A stretch of DNA of 64,000 bases from Viola odorata (lineage: Eukaryota > Streptophyta > Magnoliopsida > Malpighiales > Violaceae): the NCBI GenBank assembly GCA_963691705.1, contig OY829537.1:58194304-58258303 (forward strand), read 5' to 3'. The position numbers and the translations under genes were made by a program. The notes under the pieces are model-generated. The model had not been told where the DNA came from and did no database searches. It was given only the letters and a program-made list of their open reading frames with translations. This document shows positions 24,881-37,902 of this stretch, one piece after another (within the stretch, counting starts at the first letter, position 1; every line of letters starts with the position of its first letter).

Positions 24881-26735
24881 GGTCACGTCCGCATAGTCGT
24901 GTGATAAAGTTGTGTCTGGTCACGTCCGCACATGTTGTCAGTTAAGCGTTGTCAAGGGTCACGTCCCCACATCGTGTTTTTAATGGTGTGTTTGGTCACG
25001 TCCGCACAGTCGTCTGATAATGTTGTGTCTGGTCACTTCCGCACAGTCGTCTGATAATGTTGTGTCTGGTCACGTCCGCACATGTTCTCTGTTAAGCGTT
25101 GTGAAGGGTCACGTCCCCACATCATGTTGTTAATGTTGTGTCAGGTCACGTCCACATATGTCGTCTGATAATGTTGTGTCTGGTCACGTCCGCACATGTC
25201 ATATCTTAAGCGTTGTGAAAGGTCACGGCCCCACATCGTGTTGTTAATTGTGTGTTTGGTCACTTCCACACTTGTCGTCTGATAATGTTATGTCTGCTCA
25301 CGTCCGCACATGTTGTCTGTTAAGCGTTGTGAAGGGTCACGTCCCCACATCATATTTTAAATGCTGTGTCTGGTCACGTCTGCACAGTCGTCTGATAATA
25401 TTGTGTCAGGTCACGTCCGCACATGTTGTCTGTTAGGCGTTGTGAAAGGTCACGTCACCACATCATGTTGTTAATGTTGTGTCAGGTCACGTCCACATAT
25501 GTCGTCTGATAATGTTGTGTCTGGTCACGCCTGCACATGTCATCTCTTAAGCGTTGTGAAAGGTCACGGCCCCACATCGTGTTGTTAATGGTGTGTTTAG
25601 TCACTTCCGCACATGTTGTCTGTTAATCGTTGTGAAGGGTCACGTCCCCACATCATATTTTAAATGCTGTGTCTGGTCACGTCTGCACAGTTTTCTGATA
25701 ATATTGTGTCAGGTCACGTCCGCACATGTTGTCTGTTAGGCGTTGTGAAAGGTCACGTCCCCACATCATGTTGTTAATGTTGTGTCAGGTCACGTCCACA
25801 TATGTCGTCTGATAATGTTGTGTCTGGTCACGCCTGCACATGTCATCTCTTAAGCGTTGTGAAAGGTCACGGCCCCACATCGTGTTGTTAATGGTGTGTT
25901 TAGTCACTTCCGCACATGTTGTCTGTTAAGCGTTGTGAAGGGTCACGTCCCCACATCATATTTTAAATGCTGTCTCTGGTCACGTCTGCACAGTCGTCTG
26001 ATAATATTGTGTCAGGTCACGTCCGCACATGTTGTCTGTTAGGCGTTGTGAAAGGTCACGTCCCCACATCATGTTGTTAATGTTGTGTCAGGTCACGTCC
26101 ACATATGTCGTATGATAATGTTGTGTCTGGTCACGCCTGCAAATGTCATCTCTTAAGCGTTGTGAAAGGTCACGGCCCCACATCGTGTTGTTAATGTTGT
26201 GTCTGGTCATGTCCACACATGTCGTCTGATAATGTTGTGTCTGGTCACGTCCGCATATATCGTCTGTTAAGCGTTATGAAGGGTCACGTCCCCACATCAT
26301 GTTTTTAATATTGTGTTTGGTCACGTCCGCACAGTCGTCTGATAATGTTGTGTCTGGTCACGTCCGCACATGTTGTCTGTTAAGCGTTGTGAAGGGTCAC
26401 GTCCCCACATCATGTTGTTAATGTTGTGTCAGGTCACGTCCACATATGTCGTCTGATAATGTTGTGTCTGGTCACGTCCGCACATGTCATCTCTTAAGCG
26501 TTGTGAAAGGTCACGGCCCCACATCGTGTTGTTAATGTTGTGTCTGGTCACGTCCACACATGTCGTCTGATAATGTTGTGTCTGGTCACGTCCGCATATA
26601 TCGTCTGTTAAGCGTTATGAAGGGTCACGTCCCCACATCGTGTTTTTAATATTGTGTCTGGTCACGTCCGCACATGTCATCTCTTAAGCGTTGTGAAGGG
26701 TCACGCCCCCACCTCGTGTTATTAATGTTGTGTCT
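24881..26735 (+). repeat. HOR unit C (1855 bp)
   Basis: Contains the C hallmarks GCACAGTTTTCTG (near 25686), GCAAATGTC (near 26139) and ATGTTTTTAATATTG (near 26299). CpG-type transition at 26210 (GGTCATGTCC) is private. Confidence 0.88.
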
Positions 26736-27757
26736 GGTCACGTCCGCACAGTCGTGTGATAAAGTTGTGTCTGGTCACGTCCGCACATGTTGTCAGTTAA
26801 GCGTTGTCAAGGGTCACGTCCCCACATCGTGTTTTTAATGGTGTGTTTGGTCACGTCCGCACAGTCGTCTAATAATGTTGTGTCTGGTCACTTCCGCACA
26901 GTCGTCTGATAATGTTGTGTCTGGTCACGTCCGCACATGTTGTCTGTTAAGCGTTGTGAAGGGTCACGTCCCCACATCATGTTGTTAATGTTGTGTCAGG
27001 TCACGTCCACATATGTCGTCTGATAATGTTGTGTCTGGTCACGTCCGCACATGTCATCTCTTAAGCGTTGTGAAAGGTCACGGCCCCACATCGTGTTGTT
27101 AATGGTGTGTTTGGTCACTTCCGCACATGTCGTCTGATAATGTTATGTCTGCGCACGTCCGCACATGTTGTCTGTTAAGCGTTGTGAAGGGTCACGTCCC
27201 CACATCATATTTTAAATGCTGTGTCTGGTCACGTCTGCACAGTCGTCTGATAATATTGTGTCAGGTCACGTCCGCACATGTTGTCTGTTAGGCGTTGTGA
27301 AAGGTTACGTCCCCACATCATGTTGTTAATGTTGTGTCAGGTCACGTCCACATATGTCGTCTGATAATGTTGTGTCTGGTCACGCCTGCACATGTCATCT
27401 CTTAAGCGTTGTGAAAGGTCACGTCCCCACATCATGTTGTTAATGTTCTGTCAGGTCACGTCCACATATGTCGTCTGATAATGTTGTGTCTGGTCACGTC
27501 CGCACATGTCATCTCTTAAGCGTTGTGAAAGGTCACGACCCCACATCGTGTTGTTAATGTTGTGTCTGGTCACGTCCACACATGTCGTCTGATAATGTTG
27601 TGTCTGGTCACGTCCGCATATATCGTCTGTTAAGCGTTATGAAGGGTCACGTCCCCACATCGTGTTTTTAATATTGTGTCTGGTCACGTCCGCACATGTC
27701 ATCTCTTAAGCGTTGTGAAGGGTCACGCCCCCACCTCGTGTTATTAATGTTGTGTCT
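26736..27757 (+). repeat. HOR unit A, right subtype (1022 bp)
   Basis: First full A unit with CACGACCCC (near 27535). GGTTACGTCC at 27303 is shared with the next unit at 28325, showing that the pair arose by a 1022-bp duplication. Confidence 0.9.
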
Positions 27758-28779
27758 GGTCACGTCCGCATAGTCGTGTGATAAAGTTGTGTCTGGTCAC
27801 GTCCGCACATGTTGTCAGTTAAGCGTTGTCAAGGGTCACGTCCCCACATCGTGTTTTTAATGGTGTGTTTGGTCACGTCCGCACAGTCGTCTGATAATGT
27901 TGTGTCTGGTCACTTCCGCACAGTCGTCTGATAATGTTGTGTCTGGTCACGTCCGCACATGTTGTCTGTTAAGCGTTGTGAAGGGTCACGTCCCCACATC
28001 ATGTTGTGAATGTTGTGTCAGGTCACGTCCACATATGTCGTCTGATAATGTTGTGTCTGGTCACGTCCGCACATGTCATCTCTTAAGCGTTGTGAAAGGT
28101 CACGGCCCCACATCGTGTTGTTAATGGTGTGTTTGGTCACTTCCGCACATGTCGTCTGATAATGTTATGTCTGCGCACGTCCGCACATGTTGTCTGTTAA
28201 GCGTTGTGAAGGGTCACGTCCCCACATCATATTTTAAATGCTGTGTCTGGTCACGTCTGCACAGTCGTCTGATAATATTGTGTCAGGTCACGTCCGCACA
28301 TGTTGTCTGTTAGGCGTTGTGAAAGGTTACGTCCCCACATCATGTTGTTAATGTTGTGTCAGGTCACGTCCACATATGTCGTCTGATAATGTTGTGTCTG
28401 GTCACGCCTGCACATGTCATCTCTTAAGCGTTGTGAAAGGTCACGTCCCCACATCATGTTGTTAATGTTCTGTCAGGTCACGTCCACATATGTCGTCTGA
28501 TAATGTTGTGTCTGGTCACGTCCGCACATGTCATCTCTTAAGCGTTGTGAAAGGTCACGACCCCACATCGTGTTGTTAATGTTGTGTCTGGTCACGTCCA
28601 CACATGTCGTCTGATAATGTTGTGTCTGGTCACGTCCGCATATATCGTCTGTTAAGCGTTATGAAGGGTCACGTCCCCACATCGTGTTTTTAATATTGTG
28701 TCTGGTCACGTCCGCACATGTCATCTCTTAAGCGTTGTGAAGGGTCACGCCCCCACCTCGTGTTATTAATGTTGTGTCT
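27758..28779 (+). repeat. HOR unit A, right subtype, worked decomposition (1022 bp)
   Basis: Read in full: 9 alpha (four of 37 bp and five of 38 bp, 338), 9 beta (351) and 9 gamma (333) sum to 1022. Order: abg, aabg, six abg modules, bg. It begins with the CATAG marker instead of CACAG because it is a tandem copy of the unit before. GTTGTGAATG near 28005 is a private change. Confidence 0.95.
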
Positions 28780-30293
28780 GGTCACGTCCGCATAGTCGTG
28801 TGATAAAGTTGTGTCTGGTCACGTCCGCACATGTTGTCAGTTAAGCGTTGTCAAGGGTCACGTCCCCACATCGTGTTTTTAATGGTGTGTTTGGTCACGT
28901 CCGCACAGTCGTCTGATAATGTTGTGTCTGGTCACTTCCGCACAGTCGTCTGATAATGTTGTGTCTGGTCACGTCCGCACATGTTCTCTGTTAAGCGTTG
29001 TGAAGGGTCACGTCCCCACATCATGTTGTTAATGTTGTGTCAGGTCACGTCCACATATGTCGTCTGATAATGTTGTGTCTGGTCACGTCCGCACATGTCA
29101 TCTCTTAAGCGTTGTGAAAGGTCACGGCCCCACATCGTGTTGTTAATGGTGTGTTTGGTCACTTCCGCACATGTCGTCTGATAATGTTATGTCTGCTCAC
29201 GTCCGCACATGTTGTCTGTTAAGCGTTGTGAAGGGTCACGTCCCCACATCATATTTTAAATGCTGTGTCTCGTCACGTCTGCACAGTCGTCTGATAATAT
29301 TGTGTCAGGTCACGTCCGCACATGTTGTCTGTTAGGCGTTGTGAAAGGTCACGTCACCACATCATGTTGTTAATGTTGTGTCAGGTCACGTCCACATATG
29401 TCGTCTGATAATGTTGTGTCTGGTCACGCCTGCACATGTCATCTCTTAAGCGTTGTGAAAGGTCACGGCCCCACATCGTGTTGTTAATGGTGTGTTTAGT
29501 CACTTCCGCACATGTTGTCTGTTAATCGTTGTGAAGGGTCACGTCCCCACATCATATTTTAAATGCTGTGTCTGGTCACGTCTGCACAGTTTTCTGATAA
29601 TATTGTGTCAGGTCACGTCCGCACATGTTGTCTGTTAGGCGTTGTGAAAGGTCACGTCCCCACATCATGTTGTTAATGTTGTGTCAGGTCACGTCCACAT
29701 ATGTCGTCTGATAATGTTGTGTCTGGTCACGCCTGCACATGTCATCTCTTAAGCGTTGTGAAAGGTCACGGCCCCACATCGTGTTGTTAATGGTGTGTTT
29801 AGTCACTTCCGCACATGTTGTCTGTTAAGCGTTGTGAAGGGTCACGTCCCCACATCATATTTTAAATGCTGTGTCTGGTCACGTCTGCACAGTCGTCTGA
29901 TAATATTGTGTCAGGTCACGTCCGCACATGTTGTCTGTTAGGCGTTGTGAAAGGTCACGTCCCCACATCATGTTGTTAATGTTGTGTCAGGTCACGTCCA
30001 CATATGTCGTCTGATAATGTTGTGTCTGGTCACGCCTGCAAATGTCATCTCTTAAGCGTTGTGAAAGGTCACGGCCCCACATCGTGTTGTTAATGTTGTG
30101 TCTGGTCACGTCCACACATGTCGTCTGATAATGTTGTGTCTGGTCACGTCCGCATATATCGTCTGTTAAGCGTTATGAAGGGTCACGTCCCCACATCGTG
30201 TTTTTAATATTGTGTCTGGTCACGTCCGCACATGTCATCTCTTAAGCGTTGTGAAGGGTCACGCCCCCACCTCGTGTTATTAATGTTGTGTCT
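28780..30293 (+). repeat. HOR unit D (1514 bp)
   Basis: Has GCACAGTTTTCTG (near 29581) and GCAAATGTC (near 30038) but lacks the ATGTTTTTAATATTGTGTTT gamma module, exactly the 341 bp that separate D from C. CTCGTCACG near 29270 is private. Confidence 0.88.
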
Positions 30294-32148
30294 GGTCACG
30301 TCCGCACAGTCGTGTGATAAAGTTGTGTCTGGTCACGTCCGCACATGTTGTCAGTTAAGCGTTGTCAAGGGTCACGTCCCCACATCGTGTTTTTAATGGT
30401 GTGTTTGGTCACGTCCGCACAGTCGTCTAATAATGTTGTGTCTGGTCACTTCCGCACAGTCGTCTGATAATGTTGTGTCTGGTCACGTCCGCACATGTTG
30501 TCTGTTAAGCGTTGTGAAGGGTCACGTCCCCACATCATGTTGTTAATGTTGTGTCAGGTCACGTCCACATATGTCGTCTGATAATGTTGTGTCTGGTCAC
30601 GTCCGCACATGTCATCTCTTAAGCGTTGTGAAAGGTCACGACCCCACATCGTGTTGTTAATTGTGTGTTTGGTCACTTCCGCACATGTCGTCTGATAATG
30701 TTATGTCTGCTCACGTCCGCACATGTTGTCTGTTAAGCGTTGTGAAGGGTCACGTCCCCACATCATATTTTAAATGCTGTGTCTGGTCACGTCTGCACAG
30801 TCGTCTGATAATATTGTGTCAGGTCACGTCCGCACATGTTGTCTGTTAGGCGTTGTGAAAGGTCACGTCACCACATCATGTTGTTAATGTTGTGTCAGGT
30901 CACGTCCACATATGTCGTCTGATAATGTTGTGTCTGGTCACGCCTGCACATGTCATCTCTTAAGCGTTGTGAAAGGTCACGGCCCCACATCGTGTTGTTA
31001 ATGGTGTGTTTAGTCACTTCCGCACATGTTGTCTGTTAATCGTTGTGAAGGGTCACGTCCCCACATCATATTTTAAATGCTGTGTCTGGTCACGTCTGCA
31101 CAGTTTTCTGATAATATTGTGTCAGGTCACGTCCGCACATGTTGTCTGTTAGGCGTTGTGAAAGGTCACGTCCCCACATCATGTTGTTAATGTTGTGTCA
31201 GGTCACGTCCACATATGTCGTCTGATAATGTTGTGTCTGGTCACGCCTGCACATGTCATCTCTTAAGCGTTGTGAAAGGTCACGGCCCCACATCGTGTTG
31301 TTAATGGTGTGTTTAGTCACTTCCGCACATGTTGTCTGTTAAGCGTTGTGAAGGTTCACGTCCCCACATCATATTTTAAATGCTGTGTCTGGTCACGTCT
31401 GCACAGTCGTCTGATAATATTGTGTCAGGTCACGTCCGCACATGTTGTCTGTTAGGCGTTGTGAAAGGTCACGTCCCCACATCATGTTGTTAATGTTGTG
31501 TCAGGTCACGTCCACATATGTCGTCTGATAATGTTGTGTCTGGTCACGCCTGCAAATGTCATCTCTTAAGCGTTGTGAAAGGTCACGACCCCACATCGTG
31601 TTGTTAATGTTGTGTCTGGTCACGTCCACACATGTCGTCTGATAATGTTGTGTCTGGTCACGTCCGCATATATCGTCTGTTAAGCGTTATGAAGGGTCAC
31701 GTCCCCACATCATGTTTTTAATATTGTGTTTGGTCACGTCCGCACAGTCGTCTGATAATGTTGTGTCTGGTCACGTCCGCACATGTTGTCTGTTAAGCGT
31801 TGTGAAGGGTCACGTCCCCACATCATGTTGTTAATGTTGTGTCAGGTCACGTCCACATATGTCGTCTGATAATGTTGTGTCTGGTCACGTCCGCACATGT
31901 CATCTCTTAAGCGTTGTGAAAGGTCACGGCCCCACATCGTGTTGTTAATGTTGTGTCTGGTCACGTCCACACATGTCGTCTGATAATGTTGTGTCTGGTC
32001 ACGTCCGCATATATCGTCTGTTAAGCGTTATGAAGGGTCACGTCCCCACATCGTGTTTTTAATATTGTGTCTGGTCACGTCCGCACATGTCATCTCTTAA
32101 GCGTTGTGAAGGGTCACGCCCCCACCTCGTGTTATTAATGTTGTGTCT
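30294..32148 (+). repeat. HOR unit C, worked decomposition (1855 bp)
   Basis: Read in full: 15 alpha (563 bp), 17 beta (663) and 17 gamma (629) sum to 1855. Opens the 4732-bp block. Private GAAGGTTCACG near 31350 recurs at 36082. Contains TTAATTGTGTGTTTGG near 30657, a variant found in several C-containing blocks. Confidence 0.93.
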
Positions 32149-33170
32149 GGTCACGTCCGCACAGTCGTGTGATAAAGTTGTGTCTGGTCACGTCCGTACA
32201 TGTTGTCAGTTAAGCGTTGTCAAGGGTCACGTCCCCACATCGTGTTTTTAATGGTGTGTTTGGTCACGTCCGCACAGTCGTCTAATAATGTTGTGTCTGG
32301 TCACTTCCGCACAGTCGTCTGATAATGTTGTGTCTGGTCACGTCCGCACATGTTGTCTGTTAAGCGTTGTGAAGGGTCACGTCCCCACATCATGTTGTTA
32401 ATGTTGTGTCAGGTCACGTCCACATATGTCGTCTGATAATGTTGTGTCTGGTCACGTCCGCACATGTCATCTCTTAAGCGTTGTGAAAGGTCACGGCCCC
32501 ACATCGTGTTGTTAATGGTGTGTTTGGTCACTTCCGCACATGTCGTCTGATAATGTTATGTCTGCGCACGTCCGCACATGTTGTCTGTTAAGCGTTGTGA
32601 AGGGTCACGTCCCCACATCATATTTTAAATGCTGTGTCTGGTCACGTCTGCACAGTCGTCTGATAATATTGTGTCAGGTCACGTCCGCACATGTTGTCTG
32701 TTAGGCGTTGTGAAAGGTCACGTCCCCACATCATGTTGTTAATGTTGTGTCAGGTCACGTCCACATATGTCGTCTGATAATGTTGTGTCTGGTCACGCCT
32801 GCACATGTCATCTCTTAAGCGTTGTGAAAGGTCACGTCCCCACATCATGTTGTTAATGTTCTGTCAGGTCACGTCCACATATGTCGTCTGATAATGTTGT
32901 GTCTGGTCACGTCCGCACATGTCATCTCTTAAGCGTTGTGAAAGGTCACGACCCCACATCGTGTTGTTAATGTTGTGTCTGGTCACGTCCACACATGTCG
33001 TCTGATAATGTTGTGTCTGGTCACGTCCGCATATATCGTCTGTTAAGCGTTATGAAGGGTCACGTCCCCACATCGTGTTTTTAATATTGTGTCTGGTCAC
33101 GTCCGCACATGTCATCTCTTAAGCGTTGTGAAGGGTCACGCCCCCACCTCGTGTTATTAATGTTGTGTCT
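32149..33170 (+). repeat. HOR unit A, right subtype (1022 bp)
   Basis: Second unit of the 4732-bp block. CGTCCGTACATG at 32191 is shared with 36923 and 39800. Confidence 0.9.
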
Positions 33171-35025
33171 GGTCACGTCCGCATAGTCGTGTGATAAAGT
33201 TGTGTCTGGTCACGTCCGCACATGTTGTCAGTTAAGCGTTGTCAAGGGTCACGTCCCCACATCGTGTTTTTAATGGTGTGTTTGGTCACATCCGCACAGT
33301 CGTCTGATAATGTTGTGTCTGGTCACTTCCGCACAGTCGTCTGATAATGTTGTGTCTGGTCACGTCCGCACATGTTCTCTGTTAAGCGTTGTGAAGGGTC
33401 ACGTCCCCACATCATGTTGTTAATGTTGTGTCAGGTCACGTCCACATATGTCGTCTGATAATGTTGTGTCTAGTCACGTCCGCACATGTCATATCTTAAG
33501 CGTTGTGAAAGGTCACGGCCCCACATCGTGTTGTTAATGGTGTGTTTGGTCACTTCCGCACATGTCGTCTGATAATGTTATGTCTGCTCACGTCCGCACA
33601 TGTTGTCTGTTAAGCGTTGTGAAGGGTCACGTCCCCACATCATATTTTAAATGCTGTGTCTGGTCACGTCTGCACAGTCGTCTGATAATATTGTGTCAGG
33701 TCACGTCCGCACATGTTGTCTGTTAGGCGTTGTGAAAGGTCACGTCACCACATCATGTTGTTAATGTTGTGTCAGGTCACGTCCACATATGTCGTCTGAT
33801 AATGTTGTGTCTGGTCACGCCTGCACATGTCATCTCTTAAGCGTTGTGAAAGGTCACGGCCCCACATCGTGTTGTTAATGGTGTGTTTAGTCACTTCCGC
33901 ACATGTTGTCTGTTAATCGTTGTGAAGGGTCACGTCCCCACATCATATTTTAAATGCTGTGTCTGGTCACGTCTGCACAGTTTTCTGATAATATTGTGTC
34001 AGGTCACGTCCGCACATGTTGTCTGTTAGGCGTTGTGAAAGGTCACGTCCCCACATCATGTTGTTAATGTTGTGTCAGGTCACGTCCACATATGTCGTCT
34101 GATAATGTTGTGTCTGGTCACGCCTGCACATGTCATCTCTTAAGCGTTGTGAAAGGTCACGGCCCCACATCGTGTTGTTAATGGTGTGTTTAGTCACTTC
34201 CGCACATGTTGTCTGTTAAGCGTTGTGAAGGGTCACGTCCCCACATCATATTTTAAATGCTGTGTCTGGTCACGTCTGCACAGTCGTCTGATAATATTGT
34301 GTCAGGTCACGTCCGCACATGTTGTCTGTTAGGCGTTGTGAAAGGTCACGTCCCCACATCATGTTGTTAATGTTGTGTCAGGTCACGTCCACATATGTCG
34401 TCTGATAATGTTGTGTCTGGTCACGCCTGCAAATGTCATCTCTTAAGCGTTGTGAAAGGTCACGGCCCCACATCGTGTTGTTAATGTTGTGTCTGGTCAC
34501 GTCCACACATGTCGTCTGATAATGTTGTGTCTGGTCACGTCCGCATATATCGTCTGTTAAGCGTTATGAAGGGTCACGTCCCCACATCATGTTTTTAATA
34601 TTGTGTTTGGTCACGTCCGCACAGTCGTCTGATAATGTTGTGTCTGGTCACGTCCGCACATGTTGTCTGTTAAGCGTTGTGAAGGGTCACGTCCCCACAT
34701 CATGTTGTTAATGTTGTGTCAGGTCACGTCCACATATGTCGTCTGATAATGTTGTGTCTGGTCACGTCCGCACATGTCATCTCTTAAGCGTTGTGAAAGG
34801 TCACGGCCCCACATCGTGTTGTTAATGTTGTGTCTGGTCACGTCCACACATGTCGTCTGATAATGTTGTGTCTGGTCACGTCCGCATATATCGTCTGTTA
34901 AGCGTTATGAAGGGTCACGTCCCCACATCGTGTTTTTAATATTGTGTCTGGTCACGTCCGCACATGTCATCTCTTAAGCGTTGTGAAGGGTCACGCCCCC
35001 ACCTCGTGTTATTAATGTTGTGTCT
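33171..35025 (+). repeat. HOR unit C (1855 bp)
   Basis: Third unit of the first 4732-bp block (C-A-C = 1855+1022+1855). CTAGTCACG near 33470 and the TCATATC beta near 33489 recur at offset 4732. Confidence 0.9.
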
Positions 35026-36880
35026 GGTCACGTCCGCACAGTCGTGTGATAAAGTTGTGTCTGGTCACGTCCGCACATGTTGTCAGTTAAGCGTTGTCAA
35101 GGGTCACGTCCCCACATCGTGTTTTTAATGGTGTGTTTGGTCACGTCCGCACAGTCGTCTAATAATGTTGTGTCTGGTCACTTCCGCACAGTCGTCTGAT
35201 AATGTTGTGTCTGGTCACGTCCGCACATGTTGTCTGTTAAGCGTTGTGAAGGGTCACGTCCCCACATCATGTTGTTAATGTTGTGTCAGGTCACGTCCAC
35301 ATATGTCTTCTGATAATGTTGTGTCTGGTCACGTCCGCACATGTCATCTCTTAAGCGTTGTGAAAGGTCACGGCCCCACATCGTGTTGTTAATTGTGTGT
35401 TTGGTCACTTCCGCACATGTCGTCTGATAATGTTATGTCTGCTCACGTCCGCACATGTTGTCTGTTAAGCGTTGTGAAGGGTCACGTCCCCACATCATAT
35501 TTTAAATGCTGTGTCTGGTCACGTCTGCACAGTCGTCTGATAATATTGTGTCAGGTCACGTCCGCACATGTTGTCTGTTAGGCGTTGTGAAAGGTCACGT
35601 CACCACATCATGTTGTTAATGTTGTGTCAGGTCACGTCCACATATGTCGTCTGATAATGTTGTGTCTGGTCACGCCTGCACATGTCATCTCTTAAGCGTT
35701 GTGAAAGGTCACGGCCCCACATCGTGTTGTTAATGGTGTGTTTAGTCACTTCCGCACATGTTGTCTGTTAATCGTTGTGAAGGGTCACGTCCCCACATCA
35801 TATTTTAAATGCTGTGTCTGGTCACGTCTGCACAGTTTTCTGATAATATTGTGTCAGGTCACGTCCGCACATGTTGTCTGTTAGGCGTTGTGAAAGGTCA
35901 CGTCCCCACATCATGTTGTTAATGTTGTGTCAGGTCACGTCCACATATGTCGTCTGATAATGTTGTGTCTGGTCACGCCTGCACATGTCATCTCTTAAGC
36001 GTTGTGAAAGGTCACGGCCCCACATCGTGTTGTTAATGGTGTGTTTAGTCACTTCCGCACATGTTGTCTGTTAAGCGTTGTGAAGGTTCACGTCCCCACA
36101 TCATATTTTAAATGCTGTGTCTGGTCACGTCTGCACAGTCGTCTGATAATATTGTGTCAGGTCACGTCCGCACATGTTGTCTGTTAGGCGTTGTGAAAGG
36201 TCACGTCCCCACATCATGTTGTTAATGTTGTGTCAGGTCACGTCCACATATGTCGTCTGATAATGTTGTGTCTGGTCACGCCTGCAAATGTCATCTCTTA
36301 AGCGTTGTGAAAGGTCACGACCCCACATCGTGTTGTTAATGTTGTGTCTGGTCACGTCCACACATGTCGTCTGATAATGTTGTGTCTGGTCACGTCCGCA
36401 TATATCGTCTGTTAAGCGTTATGAAGGGTCACGTCCCCACATCATGTTTTTAATATTGTGTTTGGTCACGTCCGCACAGTCGTCTGATAATGTTGTGTCT
36501 GGTCACGTCCGCACATGTTGTCTGTTAAGCGTTGTGAAGGGTCACGTCCCCACATCATGTTGTTAATGTTGTGTCAGGTCACGTCCACATATGTCGTCTG
36601 ATAATGTTGTGTCTGGTCACGTCCGCACATGTCATCTCTTAAGCGTTGTGAAAGGTCACGGCCCCACATCGTGTTGTTAATGTTGTGTCTGGTCACGTCC
36701 ACACATGTCGTCTGATAATGTTGTGTCTGGTCACGTCCGCATATATCGTCTGTTAAGCGTTATGAAGGGTCACGTCCCCACATCGTGTTTTTAATATTGT
36801 GTCTGGTCACGTCCGCACATGTCATCTCTTAAGCGTTGTGAAGGGTCACGCCCCCACCTCGTGTTATTAATGTTGTGTCT
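35026..36880 (+). repeat. HOR unit C (1855 bp), second 4732-bp block
   Basis: Two C units adjoin at 35025/35026, the junction of the tandem 4732-bp blocks. ATATGTCTTCTG at 35302 is absent from 30294-32148 but recurs near 42193 and 46053, which links this copy to those later blocks. Confidence 0.9.
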
Positions 36881-37902
36881 GGTCACGTCCGCACAGTCGT
36901 GTGATAAAGTTGTGTCTGGTCACGTCCGTACATGTTGTCAGTTAAGCGTTGTCAAGGATCACGTCCCCACATCGTGTTTTTAATGGTGTGTTTGGTCACG
37001 TCCGCACAGTCGTCTAATAATGTTGTGTCTGGTCACTTCCGCACAGTCGTCTGATAATGTTGTGTCTGGTCACGTCCGCACATGTTGTCTGTTAAGCGTT
37101 GTGAAGGGTCACGTCCCCACATCATGTTGTTAATGTTGTGTCAGGTCACGTCCACATATGTCGTCTGATAATGTTGTGTCTGGTCACGTCCGCACATGTC
37201 ATCTCTTAAGCGTTGTGAAAGGTCACGACCCCACATCGTGTTGTTAATGGTGTGTTTGGTCACTTCCGCACATGTCGTCTGATAATGTTATGTCTGCGCA
37301 CGTCCGCACATGTTGTCTGTTAAGCGTTGTGAAGGGTCACGTCCCCACATCATATTTTAAATGCTGTGTCTGGTCACGTCTGCACAGTCGTCTGATAATA
37401 TTGTGTCAGGTCACGTCCGCACATGTTGTCTGTTAGGCGTTGTGAAAGGTCACGTCCCCACATCATGTTGTTAATGTTGTGTCAGGTCACGTCCACATAT
37501 GTCGTCTGATAATGTTGTGTCTGGTCACGCCTGCACATGTCATCTCTTAAGCGTTGTGAAAGGTCACGTCCCCACATCATGTTGTTAATGTTCTGTCAGG
37601 TCACGTCCACATATGTCGTCTGATAATGTTGTGTCTGGTCACGTCCGCACATGTCATCTCTTAAGCGTTGTGAAAGGTCACGACCCCACATCGTGTTGTT
37701 AATGTTGTGTCTGGTCACGTCCACACATGTCGTCTGATAATGTTGTGTCTGGTCACGTCCGCATATATCGTCTGTTAAGCGTTATGAAGGGTCACGTCCC
37801 CACATCGTGTTTTTAATATTGTGTCTGGTCACGTCCGCACATGTCATCTCTTAAGCGTTGTGAAGGGTCACGCCCCCACCTCGTGTTATTAATGTTGTGT
37901 CT
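36881..37902 (+). repeat. HOR unit A, right subtype (1022 bp)
   Basis: GTCAAGGATCACG near 36951 is shared with 39828 (offset 2877) and 44825, a lineage marker for the A units of the 36-45 kb zone. Confidence 0.9.

Noticed and set aside
27897..28124. 75-codon + strand ORF
   Set aside because: Open because of one private T-to-G (GTTGTGAATG near 28005) that removes a stop; a chance opening in the repeat.
31350..31363. GGTTCACGTCC resembling a tRNA B box
   Set aside because: A single-base variant (and its 4732-bp copy at 36082) of the ordinary head. No A box, no cloverleaf, and the key GA after GGTTC is absent.
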